Assembly: GCA_022511125.1 (NCBI GenBank)
Contig: JAFLSD010000002.1
Coordinates: 1 to 64,000 of the forward strand
Source of the DNA: Paramuribaculum sp.
GTDB taxonomy: Bacteria; Bacteroidota; Bacteroidia; Bacteroidales; Muribaculaceae
Reading direction: 5' to 3'
Length of the DNA: 64,000 bases
Positions 1 through 8,235 of the stretch are shown here, one piece after another. The position numbers were made by a program, and so were the translations under genes. How positions within the stretch are numbered: position 1 is the first letter of the stretch; each line of letters starts with the position of its first letter. The notes under the pieces were generated by a model. It was not told where the DNA came from. It did no database searches and saw only the letters and a list, made by a program, of their open reading frames with translations.

Positions 1-426
1 CTGCAAATCCAGGCTTATCGTCGTGGAATCTATGGCAAAGAATCCACTTACAGAAAATACATCTCCGATATCTTTTAGAAGACCATCCTTTGTATTTATT
101 CCGGAAGCACGCCTCATCATCTCCTGCGCCAACTCCCGAAAAATGCCCACCTCCCTTCGTGCATTGGCATGAGCGATATTGTTCCTGCTTATGGATTTGC
201 CAATTCCCATCCTGTAAAGTTTGTCTGAATGAGCCTTAAGTGTCGTTTCGATATCACGAAGACTACGCCTTGAGGTCAATTGAGCCCAAATCATCACCAA
301 AAGATGATTCCAACAGGAGTAACCTTTGACATAGGCATTGCCGTTGTATTTCTTTACGAGACGATCAAACATATCTTTGGGTAACCATTGGACAATTTGA
401 TTGAAAATGTAAGGAGTAGTATTCAT
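1..426 (-). CDS. IS4-family transposase, N-terminal part (runs off the window)
   Basis: The reverse strand reads open from an ATG at 426 to the window edge, giving about 142 residues that begin MNTTPYIFNQIVQWLPKD. The N-terminal part resembles the DUF4372 domain found on IS4-type DDE transposases. The last visible residues, FFAIDSTTISLDLQ, look like the start of the DDE_Tnp_1 catalytic core, with the first catalytic Asp in the IDST motif. The remainder lies outside the window, so it cannot be said whether the element is intact. The terminal inverted repeat should lie somewhere in 427-560, but it could not be identified without the other end. Family assignment is from recognition only. Confidence 0.8.
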   Translation of the reverse strand, partial: MNTTPYIFNQIVQWLPKDMFDRLVKKYNGNAYVKGYSCWNHLLVMIWAQLTSRRSLRDIETTLKAHSDKLYRMGIGKSISRNNIAHANARREVGIFRELAQEMMRRASGINTKDGLLKDIGDVFSVSGFFAIDSTTISLDLQ

Positions 427-827
427 AAATGCTTGATTAATAATAAGCTAATTTATGAAACAAAACTTAGTTTTCAAATCCACCGCGGCAATTCAAGCAC
501 TATAGATGATTGTATATTAGTTAGTTACAACCATATGTTAAATTTTTCTTGGGACAGCACTGCTACATGTAGCGTCCGCCCCCTAACTCCCTACAGACCA
601 ACCCCCATACAACAATTTTATTGTGCTGGCGGAGCCGTACCACATCACACCCACACCTACAGACAAAGCTGGCTGAGACATCATTATCCACACCCCCCAA
701 CCCAAGCTGGCGGAGCCAGCGTTACTTTGATTAACCGCCGGCAGCATGCGCCGGCGGATACCCACTCCCCAACCAACCGCACGGCGGAGCCGTGCCACAT
801 CCAAAAAATTTTTTTTATCTTTGCGAT
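427..827. repeat. REP-like region upstream of the RAYT gene
   Basis: This 400 bp stretch has no credible gene. Its first part is AT-rich and probably contains the end of the IS4-type element. From about 660 it holds dyad-symmetric units: 706-720 (GCTGGC-GGA-GCCAGC), 735-757 (CCGCCGGC, 7-nt loop, GCCGGCGG) and 779-795 (GCACGGC-GGA-GCCGTGC). GGA-triloop hairpins plus a larger-loop hairpin beside a Y1 transposase are typical of REP/BIME elements mobilised by RAYT proteins. A 12-bp palindrome GCTACATGTAGC at 562-573 is also present. A poorly conserved open frame across this region is a shadow. Confidence 0.75.
816..823 (+). promoter_or_regulatory. TAnnTTTG -7 element of the RAYT gene, abutting its start codon
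   Basis: TATCTTTG matches the Bacteroidota -7 consensus exactly and ends 4 bp before the ATG at 828. The mRNA would therefore be leaderless or nearly so. The expected -33 position falls beside or inside the REP hairpin at 779-795, so binding of the RAYT protein to its own REP could affect its transcription (inference). Confidence 0.6.
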
Positions 828-1271
828 ATGAGTAAAACCCACATAGTCTGCCATATCGTATTCGGCACTAAAAACCGATTCCCGTCTATCAACCCTGAAA
901 ATAGCCGCAAATTATACGCATATATCCATGGCATACTCAAGAACAATAAATGCCAAGTATTAAGAATTAACGGAATGACGGATCATGTCCATATTCTAAT
1001 GGCTCTTAACCCTGCGATTTCATTATCCGACCTGATGAGGGACGTAAAGCAGTCGAGCAGCCACTGGATGAAAGGCAACCCAGACTTTCCACTATTCGAG
1101 GCATGGGCTAAAGGATATTTTGCAGAATCGATAAGCAGAGACGGGATTGAAAGTTGTACAAATTATATCATAAACCAACAGAGACATCACAGCAAATCTA
1201 ATTTCATTTCGGAAATGGCCTATCTTACTTCAGTAAATGGTCTGGAGTATATAGAGGAAGATTGGATGTAG
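828..1271 (+). CDS. REP-associated tyrosine transposase (Y1/HUH superfamily, IS200/IS605-like)
   Basis: A protein of 147 residues, the normal size for TnpA_REP/Y1 transposases. The HUH motif is in DHVHIL (His53, His55), and the likely nucleophile is Tyr113 in TNYIINQQRHH, followed by Gln117 as in this superfamily. The ATG at 828 is preferred over an upstream in-frame ATG at 792, because the latter precedes the TATCTTTG promoter and lies in a REP hairpin. There is no tnpB and no IS-like ends. Instead the gene is bracketed by REP-like hairpins in opposite orientation (735-795 and 1312-1362), the hallmark of domesticated RAYT genes that nick REP single-stranded DNA. RAYT rather than a plain IS200 transposase is inferred from this context. 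Confidence 0.85.
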   Translation: MSKTHIVCHIVFGTKNRFPSINPENSRKLYAYIHGILKNNKCQVLRINGMTDHVHILMALNPAISLSDLMRDVKQSSSHWMKGNPDFPLFEAWAKGYFAESISRDGIESCTNYIINQQRHHSKSNFISEMAYLTSVNGLEYIEEDWM

Positions 1272-1651
1272 TCGCACAACTCCGCAGTGCTTAATCCGGG
1301 AGCCGACTTTTCCGACGGCGCAAGCAGCCGTCGGTTAACCATATCACACCGCTCCGCGGTGTCGCAACCCGTTATAACATGACCTCATTCCTCAAAGTCA
1401 AAGCCGTCATATCCTCACACCCACAACAGACATAGATGGCTGAGTCACCATAACTCCTATCCCACAACCCAATCTGGCCGAGCTACCGTAACCCCGACAC
1501 CGCATCCCAAGCTGACCGAACCACCATAACCACGCCCCAACATACATAGCTGGCGGAGCCTCCATTATCCACTCCCCGCAACCCAAGCTGGCCGAGCCGT
1601 GCCACATCACATTGCACCGCCCACACTGCGCATCCGCATCCCTTATGCAAG
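1272..1651. repeat. Inverted REP copy and degenerate REP array downstream of the RAYT gene
   Basis: Directly downstream of the RAYT gene are CCGACGGC-N7-GCCGTCGG (1312-1334) and ACACCGC-TCC-GCGGTGT (1346-1362). They are the reverse complement of the upstream pair: the loop GGA becomes TCC, and the larger hairpin matches the upstream one when inverted. Beyond this, related half-hairpins of the type gctggcNgagcc recur at about 1435, 1474, 1511, 1549 and 1587, roughly every 38-40 bp, with stems increasingly broken. No gene is visible here. Confidence 0.7.
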
Positions 1652-1726
1652 CTAAAGAGCAAGACGCAAGCCCAGATCGGCGCTCGAGAAGCCTGAAGTG
1701 TTGCCGTTACGGCCAGCAACACGGCA
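1652..1726 (-). pseudogene. Relic 3' end of an FGE-like (SUMF1 domain) gene
   Basis: Read on the minus strand, this 75-nt piece encodes CRVAGRNGNTSGFSSADLGL followed by RLAL and a TAG stop. It aligns with the last residues of the intact neighbour (CRVACRQGDTSSFTYFTLGL, then GFRLAL). The similarity continues past the stop codon into the flank: the string gcatcccttatgcaa occurs in both copies, 249 bp apart. Upstream of the fragment the homology is cut off by REP sequence. It looks like what remains of a tandem FGE-like gene after deletion, or a small segmental duplication. Confidence 0.65.
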
Positions 1727-1900
1727 GCCCCATCCACATCACGACATCTCTCACCGGCAGACACCCGACAGCGGAGCTGTCATAACCTCGATTAACCGCC
1801 GGCAGCATGCGCCGGCGGACACTCACTCCCCACCTATCTGCACGGCGGAGCTGTGCCACATCACACCACCCACACGGCACATCCGCATCCCTTATGCAAA
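1727..1900. repeat. Second direct copy of the REP unit
   Basis: The 23-nt hairpin at 1796-1818 (CCGCCGGC, loop AGCATGC, GCCGGCGG) is identical to 735-757. The GGA-triloop hairpin at 1840-1856 (GCACGGC-GGA-GCTGTGC, one G-T pair) corresponds to 779-795. A short ACAGC-GGA-GCTGT hairpin sits at 1768-1780. Together 1785-1863 is a direct repeat of roughly 725-800 with a few differences. It separates the FGE relic from the end of the intact FGE-like gene. Confidence 0.75.
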
Positions 1901-3103
1901 CTAAAGAGCTAAGCGAAAGCCCAAGCCCAGAGTGAAGTACGTGAAGCTTGAAGTGTCGCCTTGACGGCAAGCAACACGGCAGACAATCGGATCATCAAAG
2001 TAAAGGCCACCGCGTTGCACGCGAATTGACGAGTCGCGGGGAGTGTTATAGTCATAATCGGCGCTCCATTGATCAACCGTCCACTCCAGCACATTTCCCG
2101 ACATGTCGTATATCCCGAGTTCGTTCGCCTGCAAAGTCCCCACATCATGGGTGTGATCGTCAGAATTGTCGACGAACCAACCCACCAAATAGAGGTCGTC
2201 GCTTCCACTGTATTTATAATTTCTCGATTTGTTGCCGCCGCGAGCCGCATATTCCCACTCCGCCTCCGTCGGCAAACGGAAATTCTCGCCCGTCAGATGG
2301 TTCAGACGATTTATAAACTCGATGCAGTCGGTCCACAAAACCTGTTCCACAGGCTTACGATCGCCGCTGAAGTACGACGGATTGCTACCCATCACCGCGC
2401 GCCATAGCTCCTGCGTTACCTCCGTCTTCCCTATCATGAAGTCGCGCACCGTCTCCTGATGTACCGGTTTTTCACCTGGAAATCCCTCATTCGAACCCAT
2501 CATAAAGCTTCCTCCGCGGACAGCCACCATCTCGAACGTTACTCCGTTTACCGTAAACGTACGGTTCTGGCCGTTCTGACCTCTGCCGCGACCGCTTCCT
2601 ACGCCCGAGTTCCCGTTGCTCGCGCCCGATGACAAACCCAAGAGACGTACGGAAACCTCGCGTGCGAGTTCACGCAAATCCTGCATCGTTTCCGCATAGC
2701 CTACCTCCGTACTCGATTTGATAACCTCTCCCGTTTCCGCATCGATAAGTTGCGCGGCGATAAACGTTTCGCGTCGCGATGACTCTACCTTTATGAGAGC
2801 AATATAGTCCATTCCTAATTGCTGTCCGATCGATGCAATATCCCTTGTGTCTACATATTGCTGTTCATAATCGCCCATTTTGTTCAGCGCTGCGACGAAC
2901 TCGTCTGTCCGCTCTACGGCCGTATAATCCTCGCTATAGGTCAATGCCGTAACTACAGTAGAGCCTATCACTGTCTTATCGCGTTTATCCACGTCGCCCG
3001 TTACAAATACGGCGACTCTTTTGACTCGGTATCTCCTTTGAGCCTCCGATTGGAAACTCGTCAGGCCGATAATCGCCAGCAGCAGCAAAATCGTTTTTCT
3101 CAT
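1901..3103 (-). CDS. Exported protein: CsgG/LpoB-like domain fused to an FGE-like (SUMF1) domain
   Basis: 400 residues. Residues 1-21 form a signal peptide (MRKTILLLLAIIGLTSFQSEA). Residues about 25-160 match the neighbouring 160-residue protein (DYTAVERTDEF against DYVAFERNKDF; LGMDYIALIKV against LGVDYVIVIDV) and resemble the CsgG/LpoB-type periplasmic fold (inference). A Gly/Asn/Arg-rich linker follows, then an FGE-like domain from about 185 to the end, with RGGSFMMGS, EVTQELW, RLPTEAEWEYAARGG, GNVLEWTVDQW and a GFRLAL terminus. The two-cysteine arrangement of true formylglycine-generating enzymes is not convincingly present, so a non-enzymatic or other role is possible. It is co-directional with the paralogue, 12 bp downstream of it. 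A relic of a second FGE-like gene lies just beyond its 3' end. Confidence 0.8.
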   Translation of the reverse strand: MRKTILLLLAIIGLTSFQSEAQRRYRVKRVAVFVTGDVDKRDKTVIGSTVVTALTYSEDYTAVERTDEFVAALNKMGDYEQQYVDTRDIASIGQQLGMDYIALIKVESSRRETFIAAQLIDAETGEVIKSSTEVGYAETMQDLRELAREVSVRLLGLSSGASNGNSGVGSGRGRGQNGQNRTFTVNGVTFEMVAVRGGSFMMGSNEGFPGEKPVHQETVRDFMIGKTEVTQELWRAVMGSNPSYFSGDRKPVEQVLWTDCIEFINRLNHLTGENFRLPTEAEWEYAARGGNKSRNYKYSGSDDLYLVGWFVDNSDDHTHDVGTLQANELGIYDMSGNVLEWTVDQWSADYDYNTPRDSSIRVQRGGLYFDDPIVCRVACRQGDTSSFTYFTLGLGFRLAL

Positions 3104-3115
3104 CGTTATCTGTTT

Positions 3116-3598
3116 TTATTTGGATTTATTGGAGAGAAGTCGGTAAGCGATATTTGTGGCCAACGCTTTCAGCACGCTTACGTCGTTTCCGTCGCGTTCG
3201 CCGTTCAGCGATTTTATCACCCTTCCCGTCTCCAATTCTATAAGCTCGCCCGACATATAGGTAACGTCACGCTTTATCACCACGTCGATCACTATCACAT
3301 AGTCCACGCCCAAGCGTGCGCCGACCTCTCTGATCTCGCTTACGGGCACTTCACCCGAAAGTTGCCAATCCACCTCCTTAGTCATTCCGTTCAAAAAATC
3401 CTTATTGCGCTCGAAAGCCACATAATCCTTGTTCGTCGAAATTCGGCTCATCACCGACGAGCTGATTATTGTTCGTTCGTCGGCACTGATCTTACCCTCA
3501 ACATACACCCCCACCTTCTTGGGAGAGGCCGCCGATACACTTTGAACGCAGAACAGTCCAGCAATCATCACAAGAAGAGTCATTCCGATCTTTTTCAT
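3116..3598 (-). CDS. Exported protein with CsgG/LpoB-like domain, paralogue of the next gene's N-terminus
   Basis: About 160 residues from the ATG at 3598 (MKKIGMTLLVMIAG start, signal peptide ending near SVSA); upstream ATG and GTG codons at 3604 and 3607 are alternatives. The mature part (KKVGVYVEGKI, DYVAFERNKDF, VGARLGVDYVIVIDVVIK, ELETGRVIKSL) is paralogous to the N-terminal domain of the downstream gene but has no FGE-like part. The pattern of an ER-containing helix followed by a 'GxxLGvDYvi' strand is like CsgG/LpoB-type proteins (inference). With a 12-bp gap the two are almost certainly one operon. Function is unknown; roles in envelope assembly or scaffolding are guesses. Confidence 0.7.
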   Translation of the reverse strand: MKKIGMTLLVMIAGLFCVQSVSAASPKKVGVYVEGKISADERTIISSSVMSRISTNKDYVAFERNKDFLNGMTKEVDWQLSGEVPVSEIREVGARLGVDYVIVIDVVIKRDVTYMSGELIELETGRVIKSLNGERDGNDVSVLKALATNIAYRLLSNKSK

Positions 3599-3654
3599 AG
3601 TCATCACAAAAATTTTCCGCCCTATAGACTCCTCCGATTCAGGCCGTTAGATAA

Positions 3655-3943
3655 AAAAGAAAAAGCGTGAGAGTCTGTTGTCTGTTACTCGTCCCGCTTA
3701 TGGAGGTCTTCGCATTACCCGATGTGGTCGAAACGAGCAACGCAGAAGCCTCACGCCGTATGTATTGCCGCCACTCGGAGCGACTTTGATACATACCCAT
3801 AGGCATCTATCGTTTACTCATCCTTGACCACATTTAAAAGAAGTTGCGAAGTTCCCATAAGTCAAGAATAAGCGTCAGATAAACGCTTTTTTATGTCTGC
3901 ATCCCCTCCGCTCATCCCCTTCGGGCTTCCAGGCGAAGATACA
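3655..3943 (-). ncRNA. Long rod-like structured RNA, 6S-like candidate
   Basis: About 290 nt, with a promoter (TATATTTG at 3947-3954) and a terminator (stem 3665-3674/3687-3697 followed by a U-rich tract). Nested pairs read inwards as 3697-3703/3855-3861 (CTTATGG/CCATAAG), 3708-3713/3846-3851 (CTTCGC/GCGAAG), 3724-3729/3826-3831 (GTGGTC/GACCAC) and 3758-3765/3789-3796 (GTATGTAT/ATACATAC), with a terminal hairpin between. This single long irregular rod with internal loops is the architecture of 6S RNA, and it has no convincing open frame. The 5' 80 nt add a 6-bp hairpin at 3870-3888. Identification as 6S is an inference from shape; comparison with the Rfam 6S and Bacteroidales-1 models would decide it. 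Confidence 0.55.
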
Positions 3944-3946
3944 CCG

Positions 3947-3954
3947 CAAATATA
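3947..3954 (-). promoter_or_regulatory. TAnnTTTG -7 element of the rod-like RNA
   Basis: TATATTTG on the minus strand is an exact match to the Bacteroidota -7 consensus, with a weaker ATTG about 22 bp upstream. It points into the structured RNA region, with no coding gene until 3598. Confidence 0.6.
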
Positions 3955-4025
3955 GACATTATTTTCCATTTTCCCGCAATCCTCCCCCCATTTTCTTTCT
4001 CCCATCCCACTTCACCCCATCTGGA

Positions 4026-4070
4026 ACGAAAAATTCCCCGTCCCGGCAGAAAACCGAAACGGGGAAATTC
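4026..4070 (-). terminator. Rho-independent terminator after groEL
   Basis: On the minus strand, AATTTCCCCG pairs with CGGGGAATT across a GC-rich loop and is followed by a T run. It lies about 25 bp after the groEL stop and insulates the RNA gene from groESL. Confidence 0.8.
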
Positions 4071-4094
4071 TTTTATTTTATCGCTGGCCGACTA

Positions 4095-5735
<1,641 letters not shown>

Positions 5736-5780
5736 CTAATCTTTTGAATTTCTTGTTTTTAACTGTTTTGTTTGACCCTA

Positions 5781-6056
5781 TTAGTCTTCGATCACTGCCA
5801 AAATGTCGCTCTGTCGCATGATCAGATACTTCTCGCCTTCCAATTCGATTTCAGTGCCGGCATATTTCCCGTAAAGAACGGTATCGCCCTCTTTCACTGT
5901 CATTTCTTCGTCTTTCGTACCTTTTCCGGCTGCTAGTACTTTCCCCTTGAGCGGTTTTTCCTTTGCGGAATCCGGAATGATGATGCCTGCCATCGTTACT
6001 TCTTCGGCGGGACTCGGACTAATCAGAACTCTGTCAGCTAATGGTTTGATATTCAT
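5781..6056 (-). CDS. groES: 10 kDa co-chaperonin GroES
   Basis: 91 residues, typical length. It caps the GroEL ring. The mobile loop that contacts GroEL is visible around residues 17-33 ([17 protein letters not shown]), and the C-terminus has the usual [15 protein letters not shown] pattern. It is the first gene of the groESL operon. No CIRCE inverted repeat was seen upstream; instead there is a sigma-54-type promoter at 6119-6134. Confidence 0.98.
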   Translation of the reverse strand: MNIKPLADRVLISPSPAEEVTMAGIIIPDSAKEKPLKGKVLAAGKGTKDEEMTVKEGDTVLYGKYAGTEIELEGEKYLIMRQSDILAVIED

Positions 6057-6118
6057 GATTTTTAAATTTATGTTACTATATGTTTTTATTTTTTCTCAAT
6101 AATTTTCACTATTATGAT

Positions 6119-6134
6119 AGCATAATCCGTGCCA
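6119..6134 (-). promoter_or_regulatory. Sigma-54 (RpoN) -24/-12 promoter upstream of groESL
   Basis: The minus strand reads TGGCACGGATTATGCT, matching 15 of 16 positions of the consensus TGGCACGN4TTGCW, with the critical GG and GC dinucleotides 10 bp apart. It lies 62 bp upstream of the groES ATG, predicting a leader of about 50 nt. No TAnnTTTG element is seen in the same gap. An enhancer-binding activator would be required (established for sigma-54); none is encoded nearby. Confidence 0.65.
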
Positions 6135-6190
6135 TAATTGAATCTTGTCACTCTACTGACAAAATGTCTTATCTCAAAGAAAAGTTCATT

Positions 6191-6895
6191 CTATTCTAAG
6201 CTCGAGATTATTTCCTCGCGACATTTTTCTATCACTGCCTGCATATCTTCCTCCGGCATAATCGGCTTGTGGATAGTCAGTTTTATTTTTCCCGGCAATG
6301 GAAGCTTGTTCTTGCTCGGCATAACCGCGTAAGCACCCGAAATTGTCAGTGGTACTATCGGAAGATTGAATTCCGACGCTAAAGTGAAGGCTCCACGCTT
6401 GAATGTGCCGACTTTTCCTGTCTTGGTACGAGATCCTTCCGGAAAAACTACCACCGACATACCGCCTTGCAACAGACCCTCCGCACGCCTCAACGACGAA
6501 CGCATTGCCGCTGGAGAGCTACGGTCAATAAATATCTGTTTGGCCGACTCACAAGCTAAACCTATCAAAGGAATCTTACGCAGCTCCTTTTTCATCATCC
6601 AACGGAAATTATGGCCTAAATAACCGAACAACGTGAAGATATCGTAAGCGCTCTGATGGTTCGCTACGAAAACATAACTGGTGCGCTTATCGATATTCTC
6701 ACGGCCTTCGACTGTAACACGCACTAAAGCTATCAGACACATGATTTTACTCCAAATCACCTCTGGCCAGTAACCCATCGAGCGGCCGAATCCAAGCAGT
6801 GAGAACACTATTGTTGTGATTGCGGTCAGAACCGTGGCCACCAGCATAATCGGAGCCATTATCAGAATCTGATAAATTCTGTAAAGTACTATCAT
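6191..6895 (-). CDS. plsC: 1-acyl-sn-glycerol-3-phosphate acyltransferase (PlsC family)
   Basis: 234 residues. It acylates lysophosphatidic acid to phosphatidic acid at the inner membrane. The catalytic NHQSAYD motif (NHx4D, residues 79-85) and the substrate motif FPEGSRT (151-157) are intact. One or two hydrophobic segments lie in the first 35 residues. It starts 11 bp after the prfB stop and is probably co-transcribed with prfB from the promoter at 8098-8105. The product feeds CdsA, encoded at 15974. Confidence 0.92.
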   Translation of the reverse strand: MIVLYRIYQILIMAPIMLVATVLTAITTIVFSLLGFGRSMGYWPEVIWSKIMCLIALVRVTVEGRENIDKRTSYVFVANHQSAYDIFTLFGYLGHNFRWMMKKELRKIPLIGLACESAKQIFIDRSSPAAMRSSLRRAEGLLQGGMSVVVFPEGSRTKTGKVGTFKRGAFTLASEFNLPIVPLTISGAYAVMPSKNKLPLPGKIKLTIHKPIMPEEDMQAVIEKCREEIISSLE

Positions 6896-6906
6896 CGCTC
6901 AATCTT

Positions 6907-8029
6907 TTATTTACCATCCTCCGTTCCGGCAAATTCCATCAGAAAAGCCTTGATAAATCCGTCGAGATCGCCGTCCATCACGCCTCCTACATCGGAAGTC
7001 TGATGACCCGTGCGGTGATCCTTCACTCTTCGGTCATCGAAAACATAACTCCTGATCTGAGAGCCCCATTCTATCTTCATTTTTCCCGCCTCAATCTTGG
7101 CCTGCTCCTGCATTCGATGTTGCAACTCTTTGTCATAAAGAATCGATCGCAGCTGCCTCATCGCGTTCTCTTTATTTTTAGGCTGGTCGCGGGTTTCGGT
7201 ATTCTCGATCAGAATCTCTTCTTTTTCACCCGTATATGGATCTGTGAATTGATATCTCAGGCGCACTCCCGATTCTACCTTATTTACGTTCTGGCCGCCG
7301 GCTCCTCCGCTTCGGAATGTATCCCACGACAACAGAGCGGGGTCAACCTTCACCTCTATCGTATCGTCAACCAAAGGAGTGACAAACACCGAAGCGAACG
7401 AGGTCATGCGCTTACCCTGAGCGTTGTACGGTGATACACGCACTAAACGGTGAACTCCGTTCTCACTCTTCAGATAACCGTAAGCAAAATCGCCCTCCAC
7501 ATTGATCGTACACGACTTGATACCGGCCTCGTCGCCGTCCAATATATTGGCTATCGAGGTCTTGTAACCGTGCTGTTCGCACCAGCGCAAATACATTCTC
7601 ATCAACATCGAGGCCCAGTCCTGACTTTCAGTACCGCCGGCTCCTGAATTGATTTTCAGCACCACGCCGAGTTTGTCTTCTTCCCGTCGCAGCATATTGC
7701 GCAACTCTAAGTTCTCTATTTTCTCTATGGTCGACTGATAGAGCTCGTCAAGCTCAGCTTCATCCATTTCGCCTTCCTTAGCATATTCGAAGCCTATCTG
7801 AAGCTCATCTACGGCATCTTCCACTTCCTTATACCCGTCTATCCACGCCTGGATATCTTTTATCTTTTTCATCTGTGCCTGTGCTTCTTTCGGGTGTTCC
7901 CAAAAGTCCGGCACGTGTGTTCTAAGTTCTTCTTCTTCGACTTCTATTTTCTTGCTATCGATGTCAAAGATACCTCCTCAACGCCAGCTTGCGTTCTAAA
8001 GTCTCTTTTAATTGTTCCTGAGTAATCAT
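6907..8029 (-). CDS. prfB: Peptide chain release factor 2 with programmed +1 frameshift
   Basis: The gene begins at the ATG at 8029 and encodes 21 residues (MITQEQLKETLERKLALRRYL), ending at an in-frame TGA (7964-7966). A +1 shift on CTT-T continues the frame as DIDSKKIEVEEEEL to the stop at 6907, giving 373 residues. The stimulating signals are classic: an internal AGGAGG (7973-7978), then TAT CTT TGA C. The GGQ motif that triggers peptidyl-tRNA hydrolysis is near residue 245 (SGGAGGQNVNKVESG), and the codon-recognition loop is RVSPYNAQGKRMTSF. RF2 reads UGA, so the frameshift is autoregulatory. A GTG-initiated frame from 7914 would omit the N-terminus and is not the true start. Confidence 0.97.
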
Positions 8030-8097
8030 TTTGTTATATATTAATTTTTTAATTATTATTCATTTCGAACCGAACTCGATGGCCCTCGTTCAGACTG

Positions 8098-8105
8098 CAA
8101 AATTA
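8098..8105 (-). promoter_or_regulatory. TAnnTTTG -7 element for prfB-plsC
   Basis: TAATTTTG on the minus strand, 69 bp upstream of the prfB ATG at 8029, followed by GCAG as is common after this box. The -33 box is weak. Confidence 0.5.
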
Positions 8106-8174
8106 GCCAAAAATCATAACATTTCCTATCTTACACCACACTTTACAACTATTGCCTCAAAACAATTTTATTTG

Positions 8175-8182
8175 TATATTTG
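8175..8182 (+). promoter_or_regulatory. TAnnTTTG promoter of the MFS gene at 8236
   Basis: TATATTTG, with TTG at 8152-8154 exactly 20 bp upstream. It predicts a 45-55 nt leader to the ATG at 8236 and excludes the in-frame start at 8152. Confidence 0.7.
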
Positions 8183-8235
8183 CCGGACTATTTATACAAA
8201 CCACTGATTTAAAACAACATCATTATTCTTCGATT

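Noticed and set aside
7..426. Complete IS element
   Set aside because: Only the N-terminal third of the transposase and one possible end are inside the window.
388..831. 147-codon open frame on the plus strand
   Set aside because: It runs through REP hairpins and the RAYT promoter, has biased low-complexity composition, and overlaps the transposase end; no protein-like features.
1483..1970. Several minus-strand open frames through the REP and relic region
   Set aside because: They are frames through GC-rich repeats; only the 75-nt FGE relic in another frame has a protein-level match.
2819..3670. 283-codon plus-strand open frame
   Set aside because: Antisense shadow of the two CsgG-like genes; the minus-strand proteins have signal peptides and conserved motifs.
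3608..4025. Riboswitch leader for the downstream CsgG-like operon
   Set aside because: No cobalamin, SAM, TPP or other riboswitch consensus was found, and a terminator lies between the RNA and the gene.
8152..8235. N-terminal extension of the MFS gene
   Set aside because: The region contains the promoter boxes (8152-8182); the extension has no conserved character.
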